A stretch of 12,223 nucleotides of DNA from Pseudomonadota bacterium (GTDB taxonomy: Bacteria; Pseudomonadota; Alphaproteobacteria; Rhizobiales; Xanthobacteraceae), in assembly GCA_023431725.1 (NCBI GenBank), contig JAEYVN010000583.1:1-12223 (forward strand), written 5' to 3'. How positions within the stretch are numbered: position 1 is the stretch's first letter; each line of letters opens with the position of its first letter. Below, piece after piece: positions 1-8,096 of this stretch. The translations under genes and the position numbers were made by a program. Under the pieces are notes generated by a model. It ran no database searches and had not been told where the DNA came from. It worked only from the letters and a program-made list of their open reading frames with translations.

Positions 1-3
1 CTT

Positions 4-411
4 CTAGGCCTCATTGGTGGCCACGCGGCCGCTAATTGTATTGCCTGTCGATTTTCCCGAATTTCGCACGACACCGGCAGGAGGACTGGGGAATAGGAAT
101 TCTTCCGCTCCAAACTTGGCGTAAAGACATTCACCCTTGAGCGACCAGCCGTCCGCAACAGCAAACTCCGCACCGGTGCCGACCGCCCATCCGCTGCGCA
201 AGCCCGTTGACTGTTCCGTGAAGAACACCGTAGTGGTGAGCGGATTAACGCTTGTGTTAGTTGCGACGTATTGAGTTGCAGCTCAGTTTCTATCACGAAT
301 GCGAGGCCGCCAGTGCCGTAGAGCATCGTACGGTCGAACGCGTAGTCGATCCGACCGCGAGGCGTCGCCAGCCACTTGAACTGATATTCCATCTCTGAAT
401 TAAGGCCCGCG
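4..411 (-). pseudogene. Outer-membrane beta-barrel protein remnant (Omp25/Omp31-like), truncated and frameshifted
   Basis: Two minus-strand frames together read like the C-terminal half of an alphaproteobacterial Omp25/Omp31-type beta-barrel. The first, from about 406 down to about 265, contains FKWLATPRGRIDYAFDR followed by YGTGGLAF, the usual WLGTVRGRxGYAFDR and TGGLAF strands. The second, from about 260 to a TAG at 4-6, contains GWAVGTGAEFAVADGWSLK and LYAKFG, the next family strands. The frames differ, and the second has a TGA just upstream of the join, so a frameshift lies near 255-290. The N-terminal half and signal peptide are missing: the homology starts at the ccoS stop codon. The usual final strand ending in an aromatic residue (VRxGxNYxF) is also not seen. 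A functional porin is therefore unlikely. The family match is made by eye from strand motifs; confidence in decay is higher than in the exact subfamily. Confidence 0.7.
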
Positions 412-588
412 TCATGCCCGGTTTGATTTCTGAGGTACAATCGGCCGGTCGCTATCATCCAGAAGAATTCTCTCCGCGGCTCCATCAAGGTCATCGTATT
501 GACCGCTCCTGAGCGTCCACATGAATGCTACGAGCCCAGCGAAACCGAGACAAAGCGCAATAGGAACCAGGTAAAAGAAATCAGTCAT
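412..588 (-). CDS. ccoS: CcoS, cbb3-type cytochrome oxidase assembly/maturation protein
   Basis: A 58-residue protein starting MTDFFYLVPIALCLGF. One membrane helix spans about residues 5-25. It is followed by WTLRSGQYDDLDGAAERIL, the family hallmark of CcoS/FixS, in which a W-x-x-(R/K)-x-GQ(Y/F)DD-L motif follows the helix. The C-terminal tail is short and hydrophilic, which fits the usual length of about 50-60 residues. Its ATG overlaps the TGA of ccoI in an ATGA, so translation is probably coupled. CcoS is known from other bacteria to be needed for putting haem and copper cofactors into the cbb3 oxidase. It is the last intact gene of the operon; a porin pseudogene follows directly. Confidence 0.93.
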   Translation of the reverse strand: MTDFFYLVPIALCLGFAGLVAFMWTLRSGQYDDLDGAAERILLDDSDRPIVPQKSNRA

Positions 589-2867
589 CGGACACCGGGA
601 CTTGCAGAAAGCAATACATCGGTTCCACCATTGCGCAAGCGACCTGAGGGTAGACGATCCACCTTTCCCAGACGGAGCGCGTTTGCCACGACGAGCAAGG
701 ACGACAACGACATTGCGATTGCCGCCACCAGTGGCGTCACATAGCCAAAAACGGCAATGGGAACGGCGATCACATTGTAGCCGATTGCGACTGCGAAATT
801 CTCCCGGACTAGCCGCGCGGCATGGCGCGCCACGCTGACTGCCTGCGGAACGGCCATCAAACTCTCACGAAGGAAGACGAGATCGGCGGTGTTACGACCA
901 ACGTCGGCCGCCGACGCCGGCGCTATAGAAGCTTGTGCGGCGGCGAGCGCTGGCGCGTCGTTGAGGCCATCGCCCACCATCAAAGGCTTTCTTCCAGCGC
1001 TTGTCAGCGACGCAATATGCGCAAGCTTGTCGCCCGGCGATACGCGCGCGACATGCGGGATGCCGAGTGTTGTTGCAAGAGCCCGCACGGGCTCTTCCCT
1101 GTCACCGGACAAGATCTCGACCGGCAAGCCACTGTGTGCAAGTTGTTCGATGGCTTTTCGCCCATCAGGGCGAAGCTGGTCTTCAAAATTGAATGCGGCG
1201 ACGCAATCGCCATTCCTGGAGAGGATGACACTTGCGGCCGGCGCGGATTTCGCGATAGCCGCATCCCCGAGCGCCCATTCGGCGCGCCCCAGCCGATAGA
1301 TGGTTTCTCCTGCCACGGCCTCAAGACCGGACCCCGGATATTCGGACACCCGCTCGAAGATGACGACAGTTTCTGCGCTCTTGCGACGCGCCGCGAAGAG
1401 CGCGCGAGAGAACGGATGACAGGAATACGAGGCTATGGCGGCGGCAAGCGCAACGTTATCATCGCTGATTGACTTCTGTATAATCAGTCGTGGCTCGCCG
1501 AACGTAAGCGTGCCCGTCTTGTCGAAGATGACAGAGTCGACCTCGGCAAGCCGTTCGAGCGCTCCCCCATCCTTGACCATAATACCCTGCTCGAACAGAC
1601 GACGTGCGGCCACGACCTGAACCATTGGCACCGCAAGTCCGAGAGCGCACGGACAGGTGATGATCAGAACAGCGATCGCGATCGTGAGTGCGCGATGAAC
1701 ATCGCCTGTTGCAACCATCCAACCAGCAAACGTCAGCAGTGCTGTCAGATGAACGACCGGAGCGTAGAGTTGCGACGCCCGATCGGCGACACGTCGGAAT
1801 GCCGAACGGCCGGATTCGGCCGCTTCCATCATCCGGATCATTTCGGCGAGAAACGAGTCCTTGGCAGCGGCGGTTGCGACGATGGTCAGAGGCCCCGTCA
1901 GATTGAGCATCCCGGCCTGCAACGCAGAACCAATTTGGACCGATTGCGGCAGGCTTTCGCCAGATACCAGTGAACAGTCAATCTCCGATTGTCCAGTGAT
2001 AACGCGGGCGTCGACCGGAACGCGTTCGCCGGCCGCGAGCATGATCGTCATTCCGGGCTCGATTTCCTGAACCGGCAAATAGACATTGTTTCCATCGGAC
2101 TGTTGCACCAGCGCACCGCGAGCCGAAAGACGTGCAAGTCCCTTGACCGCAATGCGTGCTCGGTCCCGCATCATGTGATCGAGCGTGCGCCCGATCAAAA
2201 GAAAAAACAGAAGTGAGACCGCAGCATCGAAATAGGCATGCGGCCCTTGATGGATCGTCTCGTAGAGGCTCAGTCCGAACGCCAACAGCACGCCAATCGA
2301 AATTGGAACATCCATGTTGGTGCGACCGTGTCGGAGACTTTGCCATGCTGAGCGAAAGAAAATGCGTCCGGAATAGGCAAGGGCCGGCAGCGCGATTGCG
2401 GCGGAAATCCAGTGAAACAGGTCACGGGTGTCTGCGTCGGCACCCGACCAGATCGACACCGACAGCAGCATGATGTTGCTGGCCGCGAAACCTGCAACCG
2501 CCAGCGCGCGGATCAGATCCGCCAGCGTCTCGTCTTTGGCCTCGGACGCTACATCGTAGAGATGGGCGTCATAACCGATCGACGTCAGCGTTTCGACGAA
2601 TGGCGGTGGAGTTTCAGCGCGCCAATGGATCGCCAACCGTTTGGTGGACAGGTTGACGCGCGCCCGCTCGACACCCGGCATGGTGCCGACGACCGCCTCA
2701 ATCTTTTTGATGCATGCGCCGCAATGAATGCCGGGGACGGAAAGATCGGTCTGACGCAACCCGCCTTCGATCTCGCGGCTCGCGAGCAGCAGTTCATGCT
2801 GGGCGTTGCGGCGGTGGTCGGCCTCCGCCGCTGCGGCAAGCTCAATGCTCGGTGCGCAGCAACTCAT
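585..2867 (-). CDS. ccoI: CcoI (FixI) copper-transporting P1B-type ATPase for cbb3 oxidase assembly
   Basis: A 760-residue heavy-metal P-type ATPase. It starts MSCCAP, a cysteine-rich start common in FixI/CcoI, and has one HMA metal-binding domain with GIHCGAC at residues 46-52. Membrane helices follow. The actuator motif is SGES (302-305), the metal-channel motif CPC (405-407), the phosphorylation site DKTGT (449-453), the nucleotide-domain HP pair lies at 484-485, and the hinge is GDGLNDAP (632-639). The last helices contain MSLSS (about 719-723). All catalytic elements are present, so it should be active. CcoI exports or delivers Cu(I) for the CuB centre of CcoN. An AAAGGG sequence lies 7 bases before the ATG. 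The gene starts 48 bases after the DUF2189 gene and its stop overlaps ccoS. It is placed with the oxidase rather than with general copper resistance because of this context. Confidence 0.95.
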   Translation of the reverse strand: MSCCAPSIELAAAAEADHRRNAQHELLLASREIEGGLRQTDLSVPGIHCGACIKKIEAVVGTMPGVERARVNLSTKRLAIHWRAETPPPFVETLTSIGYDAHLYDVASEAKDETLADLIRALAVAGFAASNIMLLSVSIWSGADADTRDLFHWISAAIALPALAYSGRIFFRSAWQSLRHGRTNMDVPISIGVLLAFGLSLYETIHQGPHAYFDAAVSLLFFLLIGRTLDHMMRDRARIAVKGLARLSARGALVQQSDGNNVYLPVQEIEPGMTIMLAAGERVPVDARVITGQSEIDCSLVSGESLPQSVQIGSALQAGMLNLTGPLTIVATAAAKDSFLAEMIRMMEAAESGRSAFRRVADRASQLYAPVVHLTALLTFAGWMVATGDVHRALTIAIAVLIITCPCALGLAVPMVQVVAARRLFEQGIMVKDGGALERLAEVDSVIFDKTGTLTFGEPRLIIQKSISDDNVALAAAIASYSCHPFSRALFAARRKSAETVVIFERVSEYPGSGLEAVAGETIYRLGRAEWALGDAAIAKSAPAASVILSRNGDCVAAFNFEDQLRPDGRKAIEQLAHSGLPVEILSGDREEPVRALATTLGIPHVARVSPGDKLAHIASLTSAGRKPLMVGDGLNDAPALAAAQASIAPASAADVGRNTADLVFLRESLMAVPQAVSVARHAARLVRENFAVAIGYNVIAVPIAVFGYVTPLVAAIAMSLSSLLVVANALRLGKVDRLPSGRLRNGGTDVLLSASPGVR

Positions 2868-2915
2868 TGGGTGGCCCTTTCATTCCGCGCCGGAGCGTGT
2901 GTGGCATGCGCGACG

Positions 2916-3716
2916 TCATGATTGAGGGGACGGACGAATAGCCTGATAGGCATGCCAGGTGCCATGACCCAGCAACGGAAACACGACGATCAGGCCGACC
3001 AGACCGGTGGCAAGACTGACGAGAAACAAGGCCAGTACGATCATGCCCCATGTCAGCATCACCGGAAGGTTGTTCCAGACCAGTGCGGTGCTGGTGCCCA
3101 TTGCAGTCAATGCATCGACGCGCTCACTGAGCAGCATCGGAATTGAGAAAGCACTGATCGCAAACGAAAAGGCGGCAAATAATCCGCCGACGGCGCCGCC
3201 GACAATCAGCATCGCCCAGCCGACGGGTGTGGTGAACAGCATCTGTGTGATGTGGTCGAGTCCTGGAAAAGGACGCAGCCCGAAGAACAGGGCGTAGATA
3301 ATGATCGCGGATCGCATCCACAGCAGCATCAGTAGGCAAAGCAGGACACCCGTGAACAGGATCTGGCCACCGGATTCCGGTTTGACGAAGATCATGCGTG
3401 CGAGGCTGACGAGTTCTCCGGCGGCAAGGCGACGGCTTTTTTCGTAGAGCCCGATTGCGAGCAGTGGTCCAACCACCATGAAGCCGGCAAAAGCCGGGAA
3501 AAGGATATAGTCCCATCCGAAGGCGATGAGACCGATCACGAGCGCGACGGAAACCAGAAACACCAGGACGCCGTAGCTCAGTCCGGACAGCGGCTGGGTC
3601 GCCAGATCGCGCCATCCGGCAGCGAGCCATGTGAAGGCGGCCGACGGCGCCAGATGACGGTTCCAGGTCTTCTCTCGCGTTGCTGGTGGAAGCACGTCTG
3701 GGATTGTTGTCATCAT
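2916..3716 (-). CDS. DUF2189-type integral membrane protein
   Basis: A 266-residue protein with about six hydrophobic helices (roughly 46-66, 69-91, 119-145, 165-192, 216-236 and 236-252). Ahead of them is a 35-residue hydrophilic N-terminus and an amphipathic stretch, FTWLAAGWRDLATQPLSGL, which is typical of DUF2189 proteins. GHGTWHAYQA near the C-terminus is another family-like element. No catalytic motif is visible and the biochemical role is unknown. It lies inside the oxidase operon, between a 69-residue membrane protein and ccoI, where ccoG and ccoH would usually be. A role in oxidase assembly or copper handling is therefore possible, but only from context. Two ATGs lie in tandem at 3716 and 3713; either could be used. 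The start is 28 bases after the preceding stop. Confidence 0.82.
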   Translation of the reverse strand: MMTTIPDVLPPATREKTWNRHLAPSAAFTWLAAGWRDLATQPLSGLSYGVLVFLVSVALVIGLIAFGWDYILFPAFAGFMVVGPLLAIGLYEKSRRLAAGELVSLARMIFVKPESGGQILFTGVLLCLLMLLWMRSAIIIYALFFGLRPFPGLDHITQMLFTTPVGWAMLIVGGAVGGLFAAFSFAISAFSIPMLLSERVDALTAMGTSTALVWNNLPVMLTWGMIVLALFLVSLATGLVGLIVVFPLLGHGTWHAYQAIRPSPQS

Positions 3717-3744
3717 CAGTCTCGTTTCGCTTCTGTCGCGTGTC

Positions 3745-3954
3745 TCAGCGTGGCGAACATGCCGATCTTGCGGCGCTGAACCGGCTTTGCGTCCCGTTCA
3801 TCTCGCCATGCCGGATATGATCGACACAGTCCGGCTGCGACGTCATTGCGACATAGACGAGATGACAGTTGGCTGCGAAGAGCAGCAACAGACAGAGGCC
3901 GACCGCGAGCCAGATCGCGGCTTTGCGCTTCGACCATGTCTGTACAGTGTTCAT
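3745..3954 (-). CDS. Small single-pass membrane protein of the cbb3 operon, function unknown
   Basis: A 69-residue protein whose ATG overlaps the ccoP stop in an ATGA, which argues that it is a translated operon member. Residues 1-12 are basic. A single hydrophobic helix spans about 13-36 and ends in HLVYVAMTSQPDC. The C-terminal tail has cysteines at 43 and 66 and should lie in the periplasm by the positive-inside rule. From memory, small alphaproteobacterial proteins with an HLVYVAxxSQPDC block and a terminal Cys exist without assigned function. It could be a reduced stand-in for CcoH, which is also a small membrane protein, but I see no FixH-like domain. The two periplasmic cysteines could form a disulfide or bind a metal; that is speculation. 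Confidence 0.75.
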   Translation of the reverse strand: MNTVQTWSKRKAAIWLAVGLCLLLLFAANCHLVYVAMTSQPDCVDHIRHGEMNGTQSRFSAARSACSPR

Positions 3955-4832
3955 CGATTGCGCGACCTCAGATCAACGAGATACAGCGCGAGGATCTTGC
4001 GCTCGCGCAGACCGAAACGGTTTTCCCATGTCGGCATGTGTCCCTGCCGGCCGTGCCACACGGTGGTGAAGATCGATTGCGGGTCGCCGCCGTAGATCCA
4101 GATGTGGTCGGTCAGGTCGGGCGCGCCGAGATCGGCTTTCCCCTTGCCGTCATCGCCATGACAGGAGGCGCAATTCGTCGCGAAAATGGCGCGGCCTGAA
4201 TCAAGCTTTTCTTTAGGGATTTGCTTTTCGACGGCCGGATCGGACAGCGATTGTACGTAGCTAACCACGTTATCCACGTCGGACCGCGGCAAGACCTGGT
4301 CGCGGCCGAAGGCCAGCATCTGGGCGACGCGCGTATCCGGATGGCTGGAATTGATGCCAACGCGGATCGTCTCGGCAATGGTCTCGGGGTCGCCGCCCCA
4401 CAGCCAGGATTCGGCGGTCAGAGCCGGAAAGCCTTTGCTACCCTTTGCATTGAAGCCATGACACGCCGCGCAATTGTCGCCGAACAGGGTTCGCCCGGTC
4501 TGGCGCACGATCGTCATCAGCGCCGGATCGGACTGGATCGCTTTAAAGCTCTCCGCTTCAATCCGCTTGGCCCAGCCTTCACGATCAAGCGCAGCCTGTT
4601 GCAAAGACTGTTTGACGGTCGTTGTCTGATCGATCCCCAGCAGGCCCTTGGTATAGGTTACCCCGAGCGGCCAGGCAGGAAACAGAATCCAGTAGGCCAG
4701 CGAGAACAGAGCTGTCGCGATGAGAAAGAAATAAACCGCCCGCGGGACCGGCGTATTCAGCTCCTTGATGCCGTTCCACTCGTGTCCGGTGGTGAGATAA
4801 CCCGTATGGGGGTCGCGTTCATTCACCGCCAT
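3951..4832 (-). CDS. ccoP: CcoP, di-haem cytochrome c subunit of cbb3-type oxidase
   Basis: A 293-residue subunit III. A hydrophilic N-terminus (HEWNGIKELNTPVPR, typical of CcoP) precedes one membrane helix at about 33-55. Two periplasmic cytochrome c domains follow, with haem motifs CAACH at 121-125 and CASCH at 221-225. Candidate axial methionines are M172 (AQMLAF) and M266 (GHMPTW). Each domain carries the WLWGGDPE or IWIYGGDPQ element that is characteristic of CcoP. CcoP takes electrons from soluble or membrane-bound cytochrome c and passes them to CcoO. The start overlaps the end of ccoQ by 10 bases. The length is normal for the family and nothing essential is missing. Confidence 0.96.
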   Translation of the reverse strand: MAVNERDPHTGYLTTGHEWNGIKELNTPVPRAVYFFLIATALFSLAYWILFPAWPLGVTYTKGLLGIDQTTTVKQSLQQAALDREGWAKRIEAESFKAIQSDPALMTIVRQTGRTLFGDNCAACHGFNAKGSKGFPALTAESWLWGGDPETIAETIRVGINSSHPDTRVAQMLAFGRDQVLPRSDVDNVVSYVQSLSDPAVEKQIPKEKLDSGRAIFATNCASCHGDDGKGKADLGAPDLTDHIWIYGGDPQSIFTTVWHGRQGHMPTWENRFGLRERKILALYLVDLRSRNR

Positions 4833-4993
4833 GGCTTGTCCTCGTCATAGATGATGGACTCCGCAGCGCGGTCGAACTGATTCTTGTTCGACGGCCAGTA
4901 TGCGTAGATCACCACAAGCAGCGAGAGGCCGATGAGGTAGAACAGGCCGAACGACTTCGAGAACCATACGAGGGTGTTGTGATCGAACCCCAT
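4823..4993 (-). CDS. ccoQ: CcoQ, small subunit IV of cbb3-type oxidase
   Basis: A 56-residue protein beginning MGFDHNTLVWFSKSFGL. One membrane helix spans about 14-33. It is followed by YWPSNKNQFDRAAESII, the standard CcoQ/FixQ signature (WP-x-N-x-x-F-x-x-AA), and a short acidic tail ending DKPWR. GGGAGG lies 5 bases before the ATG. The gene starts 2 bases after the ccoO stop and its end overlaps the ccoP start by 10 bases. CcoQ is known to stabilise the CcoP-CcoNO interaction in some bacteria. The gene order N-O-Q-P supports the call. Confidence 0.94.
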   Translation of the reverse strand: MGFDHNTLVWFSKSFGLFYLIGLSLLVVIYAYWPSNKNQFDRAAESIIYDEDKPWR

Positions 4994-4995
4994 CG

Positions 4996-5727
4996 TTACC
5001 TCCCAGCTTGCGCGACAGGTTTGTGTGCCGCATCGGTCAGCCGCCCGAGTATCTGCAGGTAGGCGACGAGAGCGTCCATTTCGGTCAGCCTGCCTGGCAC
5101 GCCATCGAAAGTCCGAACGTTCGTTGCCGCGCCGTAGCGCTTGGTCACGCCTTCCGCCTGTGGAGAGTCAGGCGCTGCCTGGCCGTAGGCATCCGACGGT
5201 GCATTGGCAATCATCTCAGCGGTGTAAGGCACACCGACCGTACGAATGGCCTTGAGCTGTAAGCTCAGATCGCTGGTCCGCAATTCCGTGCGTGACAACC
5301 AAGCATACGCCGGCATGATCGATTCCGGCATCACGGCACGAGGGTTGTTCAGATGCGCCACATGCCATTCGTCGGAATACTTGCCTCCGATCCGCGCAAG
5401 GTCCGGTCCGGTACGCTTTGAGCCCCAGAGCATCGGGTGATCGTATTTGGATTCGACCGCGAGCGAATAAGGACCGTAACGTTCGACCTCGTCGCGCAAT
5501 GTCCGGATCATCTGCGAGTGGCAGGCATAGCAGCCCTCGCGGATGTAGATGTTGCGTCCGGCAAGTTCGAGCGGCGTATACACGCGCATGTCGGGCGCAT
5601 CCTCAACCGTCTGATGAATGGTGAAGAGCGGCGCAATCTCGACGATACCGCCGATGCTGGCGACGCAGATAATCGCGAGTACGAGCCCGATCGCTTTGCG
5701 CTCAAGCCGATAATGAAGGCCGAACAT
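4996..5727 (-). CDS. ccoO: CcoO, mono-haem cytochrome c subunit of cbb3-type oxidase
   Basis: A subunit II of 243 residues from the chosen ATG. It has an N-terminal membrane anchor (about residues 12-34, ending IVEIAPLF, typical of CcoO) and one haem c site, GCYACHSQMIRTL, with cysteines and histidine at about 66, 69 and 70. Downstream, GPDLARIGGKYSDEWHVAHL and MPAYAWL are conserved family blocks, and the methionine in PESIMPAYAW is the likely axial ligand. CcoO relays electrons from CcoP to CcoN. Start choice: GGGGAG sits 8 bases before the ATG at 5727, whereas the upstream in-frame GTG at 5736 would touch that sequence with no spacing. With the ATG, 5 bases separate it from the ccoN stop. 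Confidence 0.95.
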   Translation of the reverse strand: MFGLHYRLERKAIGLVLAIICVASIGGIVEIAPLFTIHQTVEDAPDMRVYTPLELAGRNIYIREGCYACHSQMIRTLRDEVERYGPYSLAVESKYDHPMLWGSKRTGPDLARIGGKYSDEWHVAHLNNPRAVMPESIMPAYAWLSRTELRTSDLSLQLKAIRTVGVPYTAEMIANAPSDAYGQAAPDSPQAEGVTKRYGAATNVRTFDGVPGRLTEMDALVAYLQILGRLTDAAHKPVAQAGR

Positions 5728-5732
5728 ATGCG

Positions 5733-7391
5733 TCACTCCCCAGGCTGAAGGGCTGGCGTGCCGACCAGCACGGAGTCAGGTTGGTCGGAGACGGCCTCGG
5801 GCGTGGTCCGCGGCGCAGTGCGGATCGTCATCCAGATGTTGTAGGCGCCGACAACCGCGCCAATCAGGAACAACATACCACCGATCGCGCGCGCGATGTA
5901 GTAGGGCCGCATCGCCACAAGGGAATCGACGAATGAGTAGGCGAGGGTGCCGCTCTCATTGTAGGTCCGCCACATCAGCCCCTGGATGATGCCGGAATTC
6001 CACATCGCGAACACGTAAACGATGGTGCCGGAGACGGCGAGCCAGAAATGCACTTCGACGAGCCGTGCCGAATACATCCCTTCTCGCTTCCAGAGCCACG
6101 GCACCGAGGCGTAGATCGCGCCGAAAGTAATCATCGCCACCCAGCCGAGTGCGCCGGCATGGACGTGGCCAACGGTCCAATCGGTGTAGTGCGAGAGGGC
6201 GTTCACCGACCGGATCGCCATGAACGAGCCCTCGAAGGTGGACAGTCCATAGAACACTGCCGCCACCATCATAAAGCGCAGCGTGGCGTCATCGCGCACC
6301 TTGTCCCAAGCGCCGTTGAGCGTGAGCAAGGCGTTGGCCGCGGATGCCCAGGACGGCACCAGCAACATGACCGAGAAGGTCATGCCGAGCGTCTGAACCC
6401 AATGGGGCAACGCCGTGTAATGCAGATGGTGCGAACCCGCCCACATATACATGAAGGTGATGCCCCAGAAACTTATGATCGAAAGCCGGTAGGAGAAAAT
6501 GGGGCGGTTCGCTCGCTTCGGAAGATAGTAATACATCATGCCGAGGAAGCCGGCGGTCAGGAAGAAGGCCACGGCATTATGGCCGTACCACCATTGCGTC
6601 ATCGCGTCCTGAACGCCGGAGAAAGATGAGTAGCTCTTGGCATGCCCAAGCGATACCGGAACGGCGATGTTGTTGACGATGTGCAGGATCGCCACAACAA
6701 GTATGAATGCCATGTAATACCAATTGGCCACGTAAATGTGCGGCTCTTTGCGCCGAGCTAGCGTCCGAAGATAGATGGCGAAATAGACGACCCAGACGAT
6801 CACCAGCCAGATGTCAGCGTACCATTCAGGCTCTGCATATTCCTTGGACTGGGTGATGCCCATCAGGTAGCCGGTCACGGCAAGCAGGCAGAACAGATTG
6901 TAGCCCAACAGCACGAACCACGGACTGAGCTGATCCGGGAGCCGGGCACGCGAAGTGCGTTGCAAGACATAGAGCGATGTTGCAATCAGCGCATTGCCGC
7001 CGAAGCCGAAAATGACCGATGTCGTATGGACCGGACGGATGCGGCCAAAGCTCGCCCAGCCGGCATCGAAGGTCAGTTCGGGGTAAACCAACTGCCAGGC
7101 GACCCAATCGCCGACGAAAAGGCCGAACACGGCCCAGACCATTGCCAGAATGATGCCGACCTTGGTCGGCTCGTCATAGTAATGCTCGAGGCGTTCTTTG
7201 CTCGGCTCGGGTAAGTAATATCCAGAGATAACCGCAAAGATTCCGCCGAGCGCAACGAGAAGTATCAAGGCGCCATGCCCGCCAAGAACGTCGTCATGTC
7301 CCGCGATGGCAATGACAAGGCCAGCGACGGCCAGTGCAAGCAGGATGATGAGCGCTGACTGACGCTCGCTGGTCGTGAGCTGTCCAATCAT
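5733..7391 (-). CDS. ccoN: CcoN, catalytic subunit I of cbb3-type cytochrome c oxidase
   Basis: A 552-residue haem-copper oxidase subunit I (C family) with many membrane helices. Ligands can be placed by the known CcoN pattern. H122 (RPVHTT) and H411 hold low-spin haem b, and H409 (VGHVHAG) holds haem b3. H271 (WWYGHNAV) with H321-H322 (AGSHHLHY) bind CuB, and Y315, six residues before H321, is the tyrosine expected to be cross-linked to the first CuB histidine. The enzyme reduces oxygen to water with high affinity and pumps protons across the inner membrane. The N-terminus is about 60 residues longer than in Pseudomonas CcoN, as is usual in alphaproteobacteria. GGTGAAAG lies 7 bases before the ATG. 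It is the first gene of the operon, which runs through to ccoS. Confidence 0.97.
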   Translation of the reverse strand: MIGQLTTSERQSALIILLALAVAGLVIAIAGHDDVLGGHGALILLVALGGIFAVISGYYLPEPSKERLEHYYDEPTKVGIILAMVWAVFGLFVGDWVAWQLVYPELTFDAGWASFGRIRPVHTTSVIFGFGGNALIATSLYVLQRTSRARLPDQLSPWFVLLGYNLFCLLAVTGYLMGITQSKEYAEPEWYADIWLVIVWVVYFAIYLRTLARRKEPHIYVANWYYMAFILVVAILHIVNNIAVPVSLGHAKSYSSFSGVQDAMTQWWYGHNAVAFFLTAGFLGMMYYYLPKRANRPIFSYRLSIISFWGITFMYMWAGSHHLHYTALPHWVQTLGMTFSVMLLVPSWASAANALLTLNGAWDKVRDDATLRFMMVAAVFYGLSTFEGSFMAIRSVNALSHYTDWTVGHVHAGALGWVAMITFGAIYASVPWLWKREGMYSARLVEVHFWLAVSGTIVYVFAMWNSGIIQGLMWRTYNESGTLAYSFVDSLVAMRPYYIARAIGGMLFLIGAVVGAYNIWMTIRTAPRTTPEAVSDQPDSVLVGTPALQPGE

Positions 7392-8096
7392 AATCCGGCT
7401 TTCACCTGCTCAAAACATTGCGCGAACGCGCATAATTGACTGCTATCTTGATCAACCCTCGCGCCGCTTTTGCAGTCGTCCCGCCATTGATTCCTTGTCA
7501 TGCCAATCAGGCGTCCTTCCCGCTGTCAGATTTGTGATGGACGCGGCGCATTGCACAGCACAGGTTTCAACAATCAACGCCGGCACCGCGGCCAAGGCCA
7601 CCTGCGGAAATCAACGATCTATCGTTGCAGTGTTCGATCAATCGCATCGACGCGAAGCCTTGCGTTATGCCTTTGATGAAACAAATTTCGTCGAAACGTG
7701 CCTTGATCTGAATCAATTCGGCTGTCGCAGGTTGACGCATCAGGATCGGGCCATTAGCGGCAGGAACATTGAGCAGTTCGCCCATCAACGTCATGTCGAT
7801 GATGAAATCACCGGCAACGCGCATGATCCGCAGAGATTACTACTTGGGAAAACTGTCGCTGTGCTCAGTGATGAGCGAAAGCCACGCAGAAACCTCATCG
7901 CGGCGTCAGCTGGGCACTCAGCCATCACTCGTCATGTGGCGGGCGTCAACCGCCGCCCTCGGCAACGAGCAGCCGATCCGGCCAGATCCCTTGCACTGGA
8001 AATTCAGCGTGATCGCACACAGCGGCTTCACATCACCGCCTTGAAGTATTCCAGCTTACAAACACGGCGCATAGTGGACGTCTTGCTGACGCAAGT
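7392..8096. other. Gene-poor stretch upstream of the cbb3 operon, no convincing intact gene
   Basis: About 700 bases between ccoN and the LysR remnant. Two open frames exist but neither is convincing. A plus-strand frame (7375-8100) is rich in Arg, His and Gln and overlaps the start of ccoN. A minus-strand frame (7567-7824, 85 residues, beginning MRVAGDFIIDMTLMGEL) has a more protein-like composition but is preceded by stop codons, has no obvious ribosome site and matches no family I recognise. Plus-strand peptides DPLHWKFS (7985-8008) and SSLQTRRI (8050-8073) resemble LysR effector-domain motifs but lie in the wrong order. The stretch most likely holds decayed sequence plus the ccoN promoter. 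Confidence 0.5.
7419..7455 (-). promoter_or_regulatory. Candidate upstream control region of ccoN (half FNR/FixK-like site and a perfect palindrome)
   Basis: Read on the minus strand, TTGATCAAGATAGC (7455-7442) has a perfect TTGAT half-site of the FNR/FixK type, but the second half matches ATCAA poorly. It is centred about 57 bases before the ccoN ATG. If bound at the usual -41.5 position, transcription would start near 7407, just ahead of the GGTGAAAG ribosome site. Closer to the gene, 7419-7432 is a perfect palindrome, TGCGCGAACGCGCA (6-base arms, 2-base spacer). Low-oxygen control by FNR/FixK-type regulators is the rule for this operon, but the site here is not a good consensus match. Confidence 0.3.

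Noticed and set aside
499..744. Plus-strand open frame across the ccoS/ccoI junction
   Set aside because: It is fully antisense to two well-supported genes and has no protein-like features.
7567..7824. 85-codon minus-strand frame as a real gene
   Set aside because: Its composition is acceptable, but there is no ribosome site, stops lie immediately upstream and no family is recognised; it is kept only as a remark in the gene-poor stretch.
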